Shown one piece after another: positions 43,399 to 53,004 of a stretch of 64,000 nucleotides of DNA (the stretch's first letter is position 1; every line of letters starts with the position of its first letter). A program made the position numbers and the translations under genes. The notes under the pieces were generated by a model that saw only the letters and a list, made by a program, of their open reading frames with translations, did not search any database and had not been told where the DNA came from. Source of the DNA: Algibacter sp. L1A34. Lineage in GTDB: Bacteria > Bacteroidota > Bacteroidia > Flavobacteriales > Flavobacteriaceae. The DNA lies in NCBI RefSeq assembly GCF_009796805.1, contig NZ_CP047029.1, positions 3,362,001 through 3,426,000 on the forward strand, written 5' to 3'.

Positions 43399-44373
43399 TT
43401 AGAGCTTATCTAAAATTTTATCCATTATCCAACTGGTATGAAGTGCTGTTTTTCCTGTAGAAGGATGTGTAGCTATTTCATTAAACAAAACCTGCTTCAT
43501 ATTTTCTACATGAGGTGTTTGTATGTGTTTAGGGTTTTCGATAAACAGGCTTTCATTTTTAGATTCGCTTTTTAGTACAATTGGGTTTTCATGAAATACA
43601 GAAAATTCAATTGTGCCTTTACTACCATAAATAGTAACATGGTCTAAGTGTTTACTACATCCAAAATTCCAAGTTCCTGAGCCTGTAATGCCACTTTTAT
43701 GTAACCAAGATGCGGTAACTGCATCTTTAGCAGAATATAAATTTTGCTGATTTAAACTAAAACCTTTAGCATCTTCTATATCACCTAGCAAGAAGGTTAA
43801 TAAATCTAATCCGTGACTCGCTAAATCATCAAAATAACCTGCTGGTGCAATTTTAGAATCTGTTCGCCAATTATCCTTTTTCAATAAATCGATTTGGTTT
43901 GCAGGTTTGCTTAAATGTGCCGTTATATGTCTAACATCGCCAATATAATTATGGACTAGCCATTCTTTAACCTTTAAAAACCGAGGTAAAGATCTACGGT
44001 AATAGGCTACAAACAAAGGAGTATCTTTTTCGCTAAAAGCGTTATAAATTCCTAAACTATCAGCATAACTTGGGCTTAATGGCTTTTCAATACAACATGG
44101 TTTTCCGGCGGCAGCTACTTTTAATGCATAAAGTTTATGGCTATCGGGTGGGGTTGCTATATAAACAGCATCAATGCTACTATCATTAATTAGTGCATCG
44201 GCATCTGTATATATTTTATTGATATTATGGCGTTGGGCGTAATCTTTCAACTTTTCAACATCACGACGCATCACGGCTTCAATATTAAAACCATCTGTAA
44301 GTTTGTAAGCAGGTCCGCTTTTAACTTCGGTTACATTACCACAACCAATTATTCCCCAGTTAATTGTTTTCAT
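43399..44373 (-). CDS. Gfo/Idh/MocA family oxidoreductase
   Basis: A 324-residue NAD(P)-dependent dehydrogenase. Rossmann loop GIIGCGNVTEVKSGPA near the N-terminus, then the catalytic EKPLSPS motif and the family C-terminal beta-sheet domain. Substrate not known: the family covers sugars, inositol and related compounds. It is followed convergently by the NYN gene and has its own terminator-separated neighbour. Confidence 0.85.
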   Translation of the reverse strand: MKTINWGIIGCGNVTEVKSGPAYKLTDGFNIEAVMRRDVEKLKDYAQRHNINKIYTDADALINDSSIDAVYIATPPDSHKLYALKVAAAGKPCCIEKPLSPSYADSLGIYNAFSEKDTPLFVAYYRRSLPRFLKVKEWLVHNYIGDVRHITAHLSKPANQIDLLKKDNWRTDSKIAPAGYFDDLASHGLDLLTFLLGDIEDAKGFSLNQQNLYSAKDAVTASWLHKSGITGSGTWNFGCSKHLDHVTIYGSKGTIEFSVFHENPIVLKSESKNESLFIENPKHIQTPHVENMKQVLFNEIATHPSTGKTALHTSWIMDKILDKL

Positions 44374-44390
44374 ATAAAAAGTATAAAAAA

Positions 44391-44416
44391 AAAAGAGAAC
44401 CGCTAAGTTCTCTTTT
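44391..44416 (-). terminator. Terminator after yebC
   Basis: Stem AAAAGAGAAC (44391-44400) with GTTCTCTTTT (44407-44416) and a six-base loop. On the minus strand it is followed by a long T-run (ten T), so it ends the yebC transcript. Confidence 0.8.
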
Positions 44417-44421
44417 AGATA

Positions 44422-45141
44422 TTAATCTGTAGTTTCTTCCATAGTGTGATATACGTTTTGTACATCATCATCTTCTTCAAGTTTTTCTAAAAGTTTTTCT
44501 ACGTCGGCTGCTTCTTCTGCAGATAACGGTTTTGTTACTTGTGGAATACGTTCAAATCCTGAAGATAAAATTTCAATTTCACGAGATTCTAATTCTGCTT
44601 GGATAGCTCCAAAACTTTCAAAGGGTGCGTAAATTAAAATACCATCATCGTCGGCAAAAACTTCTTCGGCTCCAAAATCAATAAATTCTAGTTCTAATTC
44701 TTCAGGGTCTAATCCTTCAGCATCAATTCTAAAATTACAAGTATGATCGAACATGAATACTACCGACCCCGATGTGCCTAAACTACCATCGCATTTATTA
44801 AAAAAGCTACGTACATTAGCTACTGTTCGGGTATTATTATCGGTTGCTGTTTCTACTAATACGGCAATGCCATGCGGTGCATAACCTTCAAAAATGACTT
44901 CTTTATAATCGCCCTGACCTTTTTCACTCGCTTTTTTAATAGCACGCTCTACATTATCCTTTGGCATATTTACAGCCTTAGCATTTTGTATTACGGCACG
45001 CAAACGCGAATTGCTTGCAGGATCGGGACCACCTTCTTTTACAGCCATAACAATATCTTTACCAATACGTGTAAAGGCTTTGCTCATAGCAGACCAACGT
45101 TTCATTTTTCTTGCTTTTCTAAATTCAAAAGCTCTTCCCAT
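44422..45141 (-). CDS. YebC/PmpR family transcriptional or translation regulator
   Basis: A 239-residue YebC-family protein. Start MGRAFEFRKARKMKRWSAMSK, then FTRIGKDIVMAVKEGGPDPASNSRL and VFMFDHTC, with the family end LEKLEEDDDVQNVYHTM. YebC proteins help ribosomes through polyproline tracts and have also been described as DNA-binding. Its 3' end lies next to a strong terminator. The upstream intergenic region holds one copy of the 15-bp dispersed word (45220). Confidence 0.92.
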   Translation of the reverse strand: MGRAFEFRKARKMKRWSAMSKAFTRIGKDIVMAVKEGGPDPASNSRLRAVIQNAKAVNMPKDNVERAIKKASEKGQGDYKEVIFEGYAPHGIAVLVETATDNNTRTVANVRSFFNKCDGSLGTSGSVVFMFDHTCNFRIDAEGLDPEELELEFIDFGAEEVFADDDGILIYAPFESFGAIQAELESREIEILSSGFERIPQVTKPLSAEEAADVEKLLEKLEEDDDVQNVYHTMEETTD

Positions 45142-45219
45142 AATTACATTCTTTTAGTTGTTGTGGCTTCAATTAATCTGGTTATTTGAGATAAATAGAC
45201 CACTTTATTATTGTTACAT

Positions 45220-45234
45220 TTCCGCGAAAGCGAA
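45220..45234 (-). repeat. Dispersed 15-bp word, copy 3 (intergenic)
   Basis: TTCCGCGAAAGCGAA on the plus strand in the gap between yebC and the pterin dehydratase gene. The only intergenic copy of the four. Confidence 0.75.
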
Positions 45235-45289
45235 AACATATTTATTCATTTAATATCACAAAGTTAAAAACCTTAGGCAGAAATACAAA

Positions 45290-45589
45290 TTATTCCTCGT
45301 CTTCAGGTACTACAATGCTATCTATTGCTTTTGCTAATTTAAAATCTTTTGCAGTAACACCATCTGAATCGTGCGTAGAAAGCGTGATATTTAGAACATT
45401 ATACACATTACTCCAATCTGGATGATGGTTTAATGCTTCGCACTCAAAGGCAATACGGCTCATGGCACTAAAGCAATCTTTAAAATTATCGAATTCAAAT
45501 TCGGCGTGAAGTGCGTTTTCATAATAGTCCCAATCTGGGTATTGAAGTAATCTTTTTTCTATATCGTCTTCCGAGAGTTTAAGCATCAT
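45290..45589 (-). CDS. phhB: 4a-hydroxytetrahydrobiopterin dehydratase
   Basis: A 99-residue PCD/DCoH protein. The active site is EALNHHPDW (the family motif H-[HN]-P plus Trp), with a preceding FDNFKDCFSAMSRIAFECE helix. It dehydrates 4a-carbinolamine pterins from aromatic amino acid hydroxylation, or acts in molybdopterin-related steps. No hydroxylase gene is in the window. Second to last gene of a minus-strand run with the SDR gene upstream (52 bp). Confidence 0.9.
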   Translation of the reverse strand: MMLKLSEDDIEKRLLQYPDWDYYENALHAEFEFDNFKDCFSAMSRIAFECEALNHHPDWSNVYNVLNITLSTHDSDGVTAKDFKLAKAIDSIVVPEDEE

Positions 45590-45641
45590 TTATATCTTAT
45601 TTTAAGAGACTAAATTAGTGTTTTATTTACTGATAAAGGGC

Positions 45642-46475
45642 TCATTTTTGTAATTCTGATAAAATATCTTGACTCACCAATTGTAAGTGTTTTGGTAATT
45701 TGTTGAATTTTGGTAAAACAGCAAGATAGCGCTCGTCGTTAGTCGTGAAAACTTGTTTGTATATTACTTTGTTTTCTAGTTGAAGTGTTTCAATAATTTC
45801 CTTTACAAAATCGTCATGATGTACTAAATCATTGCTTCCTAAATGAAAAACACCCGATTTATTTCTATTGATGATGTAATGAATTTGTTGTGTTAATTTA
45901 TTAGAAGAAGTAACGTTCATAATTAAATTAGGGAATACCTCTATAGGTTCATTAAGATCTATAAGCTGAAGTATTTCGTCTATGCGAGGAGATTGTGGCC
46001 CAAAAACCATTGGTAATCTAATAATAGCTACTTTCTTTTTGGGTAGACGTAATAGCATATTTTCAATTTTAATTTTGAAATGCCCATAAATACTATTGCT
46101 TAAGGTTTTGTCTTGCTCGTAACTAGGGTATTTGCTATAGGCATCAAAAACGTTTGCTGACGATAAAAATATAAGTTTAGAATTTTCTATTAATAGATAT
46201 TCTGCTATATGCCGATGCATCATAACTTGTTTAGAGAAATCGCCGCGAAGTGCCGAAATAATAATGGTTGGTTTTACAATCTCTAAAATTTCGTAAATAT
46301 CATCTTCTTCATAGTTATATTGAAAAAATTGATGATTTTTTTCTAAAGTTTTGTTTGATGTATTGTAGGTACCATAGGTTCTAAAATAGGGGAAGAGCTC
46401 CCTGTAAATGGCGCTTCCTAAAAAACCACTTACTCCTAAAACTAGAATTCTATGTTTACTTTCTCGCTTTATCAT
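45642..46475 (-). CDS. NAD(P)-dependent sugar-nucleotide-binding SDR (RmlD-like)
   Basis: A 277-residue SDR. N-terminal LVLGVSGFLGSAIYREL (GxxGxxG), catalytic YGHFK as in YxxxK (residues ~131-135), with Ser in the upstream SSANVFDAYSKY. Resembles RmlD/NAD-dependent epimerases on nucleotide sugars. Order: glsA upstream (40 bp), PCD downstream (52 bp). Substrate unknown. Confidence 0.8.
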   Translation of the reverse strand: MIKRESKHRILVLGVSGFLGSAIYRELFPYFRTYGTYNTSNKTLEKNHQFFQYNYEEDDIYEILEIVKPTIIISALRGDFSKQVMMHRHIAEYLLIENSKLIFLSSANVFDAYSKYPSYEQDKTLSNSIYGHFKIKIENMLLRLPKKKVAIIRLPMVFGPQSPRIDEILQLIDLNEPIEVFPNLIMNVTSSNKLTQQIHYIINRNKSGVFHLGSNDLVHHDDFVKEIIETLQLENKVIYKQVFTTNDERYLAVLPKFNKLPKHLQLVSQDILSELQK

Positions 46476-46515
46476 ACATCAAACATCTTAAGTCATTTGG
46501 TAAGTTGAAATTAAC

Positions 46516-47430
46516 TTAGAAAATGGATAACTTTGTTTTAGTCGTAAAAGCCTCTAAAGCCAACATACCTAATTTGGAATTTCCTTTTTTATTAAGTCCT
46601 GGCGACCATGTTGCAATGGTGAAATTATCTGGTAAAAGCGCTACAATACCGCCGCCTACACCAGATTTACCTGGTAAACCAACCTCGAAAGCAAACTCTC
46701 CAGCTTCATCATAAAAACCACATGTAAGCATTACGGCATTTATACGTTTTGCCTGAGTTTCGGTAAGCCGAACTTTATCTAACATACATGTGCCTTTGTT
46801 TGCCAAAAATGAAAATGTTTTGGTGAGTTGGCTACACGTCATCTCTAGTGAACATTGTTGAAAATAGAAATCTAAAACATCGTTTACTGGATTGTCTAAA
46901 TTTTTAAATGATTTTAGAAGATTTGCCGCCGCGTAATTTTTGAAACCTGTTCGCTTTTCGGAATCTGCAACTGCTTGGTTATATTCAATAGTTTTATCGT
47001 TAGTTAAATCGCGTACGTAATTTAAAAAATCCTGTTTCGGGTTTTCTAAATTTGAAAGTAGAATATCTGCAATTACGATGGCTCCTGAATTAATAAATGG
47101 GTTTCGAGGAATACCATTTTCAATTTCTAACAACGCTAATTGATTAAATGGGTGACCAGAAGGCTCTACATCCATGCGCTTCCATATGTTTTCGCCAATT
47201 AGTGACATAGCTTTAGAAAGTGCTAAAACTTTAGAAATACTTTGTATTGAAAAATGCTTATTAAAATCACCAACACCGTAACTTTTTCCGTCGGAAGTGC
47301 GTAGATGAATTCCGAAATTATCCTTACTAATATGGGCTAATTCCGGAATATAAGTTGCTACGGTTCCTTTATCGGCCGCTTGTATGGCATTTTGATGAAT
47401 GCTTTCTAAAATAGCTTGAAAATCTGGCAT
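46516..47430 (-). CDS. glsA: Glutaminase A
   Basis: A 304-residue glutaminase of the beta-lactamase-like fold. Active-site S-x-x-K at residues 64-67 (QSISKVLALS) and further motifs EPSGHPFNQLALLE, NSGAIVIAD and GVGGGIVALLPDNFTIATWSPGLNKKGNS. It hydrolyses glutamine to glutamate and ammonia. It begins three bases after gcvT on the minus strand (gap 3), so both are cotranscribed. The operon links glutamine, glycine and one-carbon metabolism. Confidence 0.93.
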   Translation of the reverse strand: MPDFQAILESIHQNAIQAADKGTVATYIPELAHISKDNFGIHLRTSDGKSYGVGDFNKHFSIQSISKVLALSKAMSLIGENIWKRMDVEPSGHPFNQLALLEIENGIPRNPFINSGAIVIADILLSNLENPKQDFLNYVRDLTNDKTIEYNQAVADSEKRTGFKNYAAANLLKSFKNLDNPVNDVLDFYFQQCSLEMTCSQLTKTFSFLANKGTCMLDKVRLTETQAKRINAVMLTCGFYDEAGEFAFEVGLPGKSGVGGGIVALLPDNFTIATWSPGLNKKGNSKLGMLALEAFTTKTKLSIF

Positions 47431-47433
47431 AAA

Positions 47434-48513
47434 TTATTTGTAAAACGGTAACTTAACTACTGTTGCAGGTATCGCTTTTTTTCTAATTTGAATATTTAAC
47501 TTACTATTTACATCGGTAAAAATGGTTGATACATAACCTAAACCAATACCTTTTCCTAAACTTGGTGACATAGTTCCTGAAGTTACTACGCCTATCTTGT
47601 TTCCGTTGCCATCCACGATATCATAGCCATGACGAGGAATACCACGTTCATCCAATTCAAAAGCAATTAGTTTTCTTTGTGGTCCACGTTCTTTTTCAGC
47701 CTTTAAAGCCTCAGAATTTGTAAAATCTTTATTGAATTTTGTAATCCAACTTAAACCAGCCTCGATAGGAGAGGTAGTATCATCAATATCATTTCCGTAA
47801 AGGCAATACCCCATTTCTAAACGTAATGTGTCACGAGCGGCTAAACCAATAGGTTTTATACCGAAATTGGCACCAGCTTTAAAAACATTATCCCAAACTT
47901 GTTTTACTTCACTGTTTTTGCAATAGATTTCAAACCCGCCGCTACCTGTGTAACCTGTTGCAGATATAATTACGTTTTCTACACCTGCAAAATCTCCGAC
48001 TACAAAATTGTAAAATTTAATAGCAGCTAAATCGTGACTTGTAATAGATTGCATAGCCTCAATAGCTTTTGGGCCTTGAATAGCTAATAAAGAATAGCCT
48101 TCGCTTAAATTTTTCATGTCTGCTCCAGCATCATTTTTAGACTGGATCCAATTCCAATCTTTTTCAATATTGCTAGCGTTTACTACTAAAAGGTAGGTTT
48201 CTTCTTTTATTTTATAGATAATTAAATCGTCAACAATACCACCATTATCATTTGGTAAACAGCTGTATTGCGCTTTTCCGATGGTTAATTTATTAGCATC
48301 ATTACTCGATACTTTTTGAATTAAATCGAGAGCATGTTCACCTTCAATTAAAAATTCTCCCATGTGCGAAACATCAAAAACACCAACGCTAGTGCGCACC
48401 GTTTCGTGTTCAGCATTTACACCTTCATATTGCACAGGCATGTTATATCCTGCAAAAGGAACCATTTTTGCTCCAAGAGCCTTGTGAGTTTCTGTTAAAG
48501 CCGTATTTTTCAT
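47434..48513 (-). CDS. gcvT: Glycine cleavage system aminomethyltransferase (T protein)
   Basis: A 359-residue T-protein. Start [40 protein letters not shown] (residues 1-40) with the next [12 protein letters not shown], the folate-binding [14 protein letters not shown] and the late [24 protein letters not shown]. It moves the methylene group from the aminomethyl-lipoyl H protein to tetrahydrofolate. No riboswitch for glycine was seen in the ~245-bp region upstream. First gene of the operon gcvT-glsA-SDR-PCD. Confidence 0.95.
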   Translation of the reverse strand: MKNTALTETHKALGAKMVPFAGYNMPVQYEGVNAEHETVRTSVGVFDVSHMGEFLIEGEHALDLIQKVSSNDANKLTIGKAQYSCLPNDNGGIVDDLIIYKIKEETYLLVVNASNIEKDWNWIQSKNDAGADMKNLSEGYSLLAIQGPKAIEAMQSITSHDLAAIKFYNFVVGDFAGVENVIISATGYTGSGGFEIYCKNSEVKQVWDNVFKAGANFGIKPIGLAARDTLRLEMGYCLYGNDIDDTTSPIEAGLSWITKFNKDFTNSEALKAEKERGPQRKLIAFELDERGIPRHGYDIVDGNGNKIGVVTSGTMSPSLGKGIGLGYVSTIFTDVNSKLNIQIRKKAIPATVVKLPFYK

Positions 48514-48758
48514 TGAGATAATTTTATATAATTAATAGAGATTTCTGATTTTTTGAGAAAACAAATGTATAGAAAAAATATAGATTTACTTTTTAAAGTC
48601 TTTAAGTTTTCGTTTTCTTTTGAATTGATATTATAGAGTTTGTTCTTTGTGAATAAACTCACAAAAGATAGCATAAAACACAAAATAAATGCAAAAATCT
48701 TACACATATCTTGCTTTTAATCGTTAAAAAGACTTCTTTTGTCTGTAATTAATTCTAC

Positions 48759-50495
48759 ATGGAGCAAAGTATACATACTCTTAAATTCTCAGATTTAAAA
48801 CGTAAGACTTTTTTTAAGCTCGCGATGCGTATTTATTTTGCAGCACTTATTTTTACCACATATTATGCATTTATTAGTTTTTATAATGGTTTTACGGCTT
48901 CTGGAATTCTTACTTTATTTCCTTTTGTTGGTTTTGCTGTAAGTGTTTACCTTTTTATTGTTAAACGTAATTATTTAGTGGGGCCTTATATTGTTTATAT
49001 TCTTTTAGGAATAGCAACTTTAGGATTATCATATTTAGAAGGTTTAATGTCTGGTTATTATTGGTTTCAATTGGCTTTAATTTTTTCTTTGCCATATGTT
49101 ATTCGTAGAGAAATCTATTTTCAGAAACACACTAATATTCTTTATTTTATAGTTATTATATTTTTAATTACGTCTTTTTTAATCTCTCCTATGTATTCTG
49201 AGTATTATAAAGAATTAACTAAAGAAGATATACATTATAGATTCATTTTAAATTCATTGGTAAATTTTGTGCTCATTATGGTATTTTCATTACAAGCACT
49301 TAGTCGTAGTAAATATTTTATAAAAAAAATATATAGCGATAAAGAATTTGCTGAAACTGAAAAGGATAGAAGGACAAAAGTTTTGTCTAATCTAGGACAT
49401 GAATTACGTACACAAATTAACAGTATTAATGGGGTCACACAATTAATTCTTGGTAGGGAGATAGATGAAGTACCAAACAAAAAGTATTTTGAAATATTAG
49501 ATTATTGCAATAATAATATGTTGCTATTAGTAAATGACATGTTAGATATTCATAAAATTGAATCGGGCCGTTTTGAATTGTTTAACGAGCCAAAAGTACT
49601 TTACGATTTTTTAACTAAAATTACAATTCCCTTTATTGGTAAGGCAGAAGAGAAGAATTTAGAACTTAGCTCTTTTATTGATTCTAAATTGAAAGGTGTA
49701 GTAGTTAATATCGATGAAAAGCGTTTTGCTCAAGTTATATATAATTTAATATCTAATGCTATAAAATTTACAGAGCAAGGAAGAATTACCTTTTCTGCAG
49801 AAGTAATTGACCTAGATAAAGAGCGTGCGGTAGTTTTATTTAATGTTCATGACACTGGAATAGGGATTGCTCCTAAAAATTTAAAGAAAGTATTTGATAG
49901 TTTCCACCAAATTCAAAATGAAAATAATCCAGTTTATGGTGGGACAGGGTTGGGTTTAGCTATTTCTCAATCGATAATAGCGGCAATGGATTCTGAAATA
50001 AAAATAGAAAGCAGATTGAATGAAGGGACTCGTTTTCAGTTTCCTTTAAAATTAAAACGTGTTGCATCAATACCAAATAAATTTAAAAATAAAGAAACTT
50101 TCAATGATAATTTTTCATTGAACTCTAATATATTGTTGGTAGAAGATAATATGGTAAGCATGATGTATGCTAAAAAGCTATTGGAAAAACATGTTAATAA
50201 AGTTTATGAAGGTACAAATGGACTAGAGGCTATAGATCAAATAAAAGCTCATAATGATATTGATTTAGTGCTTTTAGATTTAGAAATGCCTAAAATGAAT
50301 GGTTTTAAAGCCATTGAGCATATTAAAATAGCAAGACCAGACGTTATAGTTATTGCATTTACTGCAAATATACCTAGTACTGAAATTATTGATAAATTGG
50401 ATAATTTAGGGTTTGATGATATACTCTCGAAACCTTTTAATAAGCAAGAACTTTTTTCTATTTTGAAACAATATACTCCAGAAGTGATAGCTTAG
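48759..50495 (+). CDS. Hybrid sensor histidine kinase/response regulator
   Basis: A 578-residue membrane sensor. Residues ~20-190 contain five to six transmembrane helices and no large periplasmic domain, so it senses within or at the membrane. HisKA follows (NLGHELRTQINSING, phospho-acceptor His-214), then HATPase_c (NLISNAIKFTEQG, DTGIGIAP, GTGLGLAIS, GTRFQFPL) and a C-terminal receiver domain (NILLVEDNMVSMMYA, VLLDLEMPKMNGF with phospho-acceptor Asp-507, and FTANIP, then SKPF). No output domain, so it needs a separate phosphotransfer partner, none of which is in the window. Substrate or signal unknown. Confidence 0.92.
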   Translation: MEQSIHTLKFSDLKRKTFFKLAMRIYFAALIFTTYYAFISFYNGFTASGILTLFPFVGFAVSVYLFIVKRNYLVGPYIVYILLGIATLGLSYLEGLMSGYYWFQLALIFSLPYVIRREIYFQKHTNILYFIVIIFLITSFLISPMYSEYYKELTKEDIHYRFILNSLVNFVLIMVFSLQALSRSKYFIKKIYSDKEFAETEKDRRTKVLSNLGHELRTQINSINGVTQLILGREIDEVPNKKYFEILDYCNNNMLLLVNDMLDIHKIESGRFELFNEPKVLYDFLTKITIPFIGKAEEKNLELSSFIDSKLKGVVVNIDEKRFAQVIYNLISNAIKFTEQGRITFSAEVIDLDKERAVVLFNVHDTGIGIAPKNLKKVFDSFHQIQNENNPVYGGTGLGLAISQSIIAAMDSEIKIESRLNEGTRFQFPLKLKRVASIPNKFKNKETFNDNFSLNSNILLVEDNMVSMMYAKKLLEKHVNKVYEGTNGLEAIDQIKAHNDIDLVLLDLEMPKMNGFKAIEHIKIARPDVIVIAFTANIPSTEIIDKLDNLGFDDILSKPFNKQELFSILKQYTPEVIA

Positions 50496-50563
50496 AATTA
50501 TATTGGTAACTATTTTATTTTTTAATAAAGAGTAAATATCGCTACTTCTGTTTGAAGTAAAAA

Positions 50564-50612
50564 AAGCGATTTTATAGCTTGAAATTAATAAGCTTATAAA
50601 ACCGCAGTCTTT
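50564..50612 (-). terminator. Terminator between the histidine kinase and thrC
   Basis: GCGATTTTATAGCTT and AAGCTTATAAAACCGC form an imperfect long stem (around 15 bp with mismatches), located just after thrC on the minus strand and the kinase on the plus strand. It probably ends both convergent transcripts. Confidence 0.6.
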
Positions 50613-50631
50613 ATATTAAATTTGTAATGAA

Positions 50632-51924
50632 TTACTTAAGTAAGAAGCTTTTCAAATCGTTATAAGTTGAAATTTTTACTGCTACTTTTTCTCCACCCAT
50701 AACAGCTTGTATTTGCTCAGGCAAAGGTTGTTTTTCTTTAATAACTTCTTCCACCACATCTAGAAATTTAGTTGGATGAGCCGTTTCTAAAAACACACAA
50801 TGCGCATTAGGATTTTCTTTTAAATAAGCTTTAGAACCTAAATATCCAACAGCACCATGTGGATCTGCGACATACTTACAATCGTTAAAGATTTCTAGCA
50901 TCGCTTCACGTGTTTCTTTATCAGAAAAACTGTAAGATGATAAGTTTTCTTTTAAGCCTTCAAAGTTGTTTTTATAAATTTCTTGAATTCTTATAAAGTT
51001 ACTAGGCGCTCCAACATCCATAGCATTACTAATAGTTTGCACAGATGGTTTTGGCTCGTATTTTTTAGAATCTAAATAACGTGTTACCACATTATTTTCG
51101 TTATTAGAAGCTATGAAATGCTTAATAGGTAAACCTAATTGCTGAGCCATCATTCCAGCACAAACGTTTCCAAAATTTCCACTTGGAACGGAAAACACAA
51201 TGTTTTCATGTTTGTTATGAAGTTGTTTATAAGCAAAGATGAAGTAAAATAACTGTGGCAACCAACGAGCTACATTAATAGAATTAGCAGATGTTAATTG
51301 CATTTTACTCGTTAGTGTTTCATCTAAAAAAGCAGTTTTTACCATGGCTTGGCAATCATCAAAAGTACCGTTTACTTCTAGTGCTTTTATGTTATGTCCA
51401 AGTGTAGTAAGTTGCATTTCTTGAATGTCACTCACTTTACCACTAGGATAAAGAATAACTACATTTACACCCTTAACACCTAAAAAACCATTAGCAACAG
51501 CTCCTCCGGTATCTCCAGAAGTTGCTACTAATACAGTTACTTCATTTGTGTTGTTTTGGTTAAAATAGCCTAAACAACGCGCCATAAAGCGTGCACCAAC
51601 ATCTTTAAATGCCATAGTTGGTCCATGAAACAATTCCAAGGTAGAAATATGCTCATTAATTTGCACTACAGGAAAATCGAAAGACAAAGTTTCTTCAACG
51701 ATCGTTTTTAAAACAGCTTCTGGAATTTCTGGTGAAACAAATTGTTTTATAGCTTCAAAAGCAATTTCGGTATGCGATAAACTATCAATATTATCGAAAA
51801 ACGATTTTGGTAAAGGTGTAATGCTTTCTGGAAAGTATAAACCTTTATCTGGTGCCAATCCTTTTATAACAGCATCTTTAAAAGAGGTGTTTGGTGCTTG
51901 TTTGTTTAATGAGTAGTAGTTCAT
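50632..51924 (-). CDS. thrC: Threonine synthase
   Basis: A 430-residue PLP enzyme: MNYYSLNKQAPNTSFKDAVIKGLAPDKGLYFPE at the start, TMAFKDVGARF with the PLP-Lys, ATSGDTGGAVANGFLG and VSFVPSGNFGNVCAGMMA-type loop (SVPSGNFGN here). It converts phosphohomoserine to threonine, the last step. Last gene of thrA-thrB-thrC, 100 bp after thrB. Operon expression would be controlled by the thr leader upstream of thrA. Confidence 0.95.
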   Translation of the reverse strand: MNYYSLNKQAPNTSFKDAVIKGLAPDKGLYFPESITPLPKSFFDNIDSLSHTEIAFEAIKQFVSPEIPEAVLKTIVEETLSFDFPVVQINEHISTLELFHGPTMAFKDVGARFMARCLGYFNQNNTNEVTVLVATSGDTGGAVANGFLGVKGVNVVILYPSGKVSDIQEMQLTTLGHNIKALEVNGTFDDCQAMVKTAFLDETLTSKMQLTSANSINVARWLPQLFYFIFAYKQLHNKHENIVFSVPSGNFGNVCAGMMAQQLGLPIKHFIASNNENNVVTRYLDSKKYEPKPSVQTISNAMDVGAPSNFIRIQEIYKNNFEGLKENLSSYSFSDKETREAMLEIFNDCKYVADPHGAVGYLGSKAYLKENPNAHCVFLETAHPTKFLDVVEEVIKEKQPLPEQIQAVMGGEKVAVKISTYNDLKSFLLK

Positions 51925-52024
51925 GATGTATGAAAACCTGTAAATACAGGAAACTATTTATTATTAATTCGTAATTGTTATATATGATTTCTTATAATGT
52001 CGAAATGCCGACCTAAATCAAAAT

Positions 52025-52948
52025 CTAAACTATTTTAACGCCTTCTGTATTAATTTTAGAAACATGAATATCAAATTCAATTCCTGTTTCTGCATATACT
52101 TTATTAATGGCTTCTTTTACTTTGTTAGCCGTTTCTACCCCTTTACTTAATGAGAAAATTGAAGGTCCAGAACCCGAAATACCACAACCTAAAGATCCCG
52201 CTTCTAATGATGCTTTTTTTACTTCATTGTAATGTGGGATTAATTTACTTCTATGGGGTTCTACAATTACATCTTGCAGTGAATTTTGAATTAAATCGTA
52301 ATCACTAGTATGCAATGCGTGAACCAAACTACCCACATTAGCCCATTGTGTAATGGCATCTGCAAGTGCAACTTCTTTTGGAAGTACAGCACGAGATTCA
52401 GATGTTTTTATTTCTATCTGTGGATGAATAATAGTAGCGTATAAATCTGTTGGCGATGGGATTTCTAAAATACGAACGGGATTTATACTTTTAACTAAAG
52501 TAAATCCACCAAAAAGAGCAGGAGCTAGGTTATCTGCATGTTCACATTTGCTAGCAATGGCTTCACCTTTTATGGCGAATTCAGTCAGTTGTGTTTTATT
52601 AAACGGACGCCCTAAAAGTTCATTCATTCCAAAAACACTACCAACGGCGCTTGCTGCACTACTTCCAATACCACTGCCTGGTTTTATATTTTTATAGATT
52701 TCAATTTCAAAACCAAAATCTACATCAATAGCATTATACATCGCTAATGCCGAAACACCTGCCACATTTAATTCAGATTCATATGGCAAATCGAAACCTA
52801 TAATTTTGGTAATATAAATTCCTTTTTTATCGGTTTTTCTAATCACCATATCGTCGCCAACACTATCTAAGCAAAACCCTAAAACGTCGAATCCGCACGA
52901 TACATTGGCAACGGTTGCCGGTGAAAAAATTTTTATTTCGTTCATCAA
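52025..52948 (-). CDS. thrB: Homoserine kinase
   Basis: A 307-residue GHMP kinase. Start IKIFSPATVANVSCGFDVLG, ATP-loop PGSGIGSSAASAVG, and the C-terminal GCGISGSGPSIFSL. It phosphorylates homoserine with ATP. Middle gene of the threonine operon, 56 bp after thrA. Confidence 0.95.
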   Translation of the reverse strand: MMNEIKIFSPATVANVSCGFDVLGFCLDSVGDDMVIRKTDKKGIYITKIIGFDLPYESELNVAGVSALAMYNAIDVDFGFEIEIYKNIKPGSGIGSSAASAVGSVFGMNELLGRPFNKTQLTEFAIKGEAIASKCEHADNLAPALFGGFTLVKSINPVRILEIPSPTDLYATIIHPQIEIKTSESRAVLPKEVALADAITQWANVGSLVHALHTSDYDLIQNSLQDVIVEPHRSKLIPHYNEVKKASLEAGSLGCGISGSGPSIFSLSKGVETANKVKEAINKVYAETGIEFDIHVSKINTEGVKIV

Positions 52949-53004
52949 TTATTAATTTTTTTATTTCCTTCTTCAAGAAAATCTAAATTTAATTAATTTG
53001 AGTT

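Noticed and set aside
48510-48707. 65-residue minus-strand frame upstream of gcvT
   Set aside because: Its end overlaps the gcvT start by 4 bp and it is hydrophobic then Lys/Asn-rich; no family known. It might be a short membrane peptide but support is too weak to list.
48514-48758. Glycine riboswitch before gcvT
   Set aside because: I looked for the tandem GGAGAG-type aptamer motifs and did not see them.
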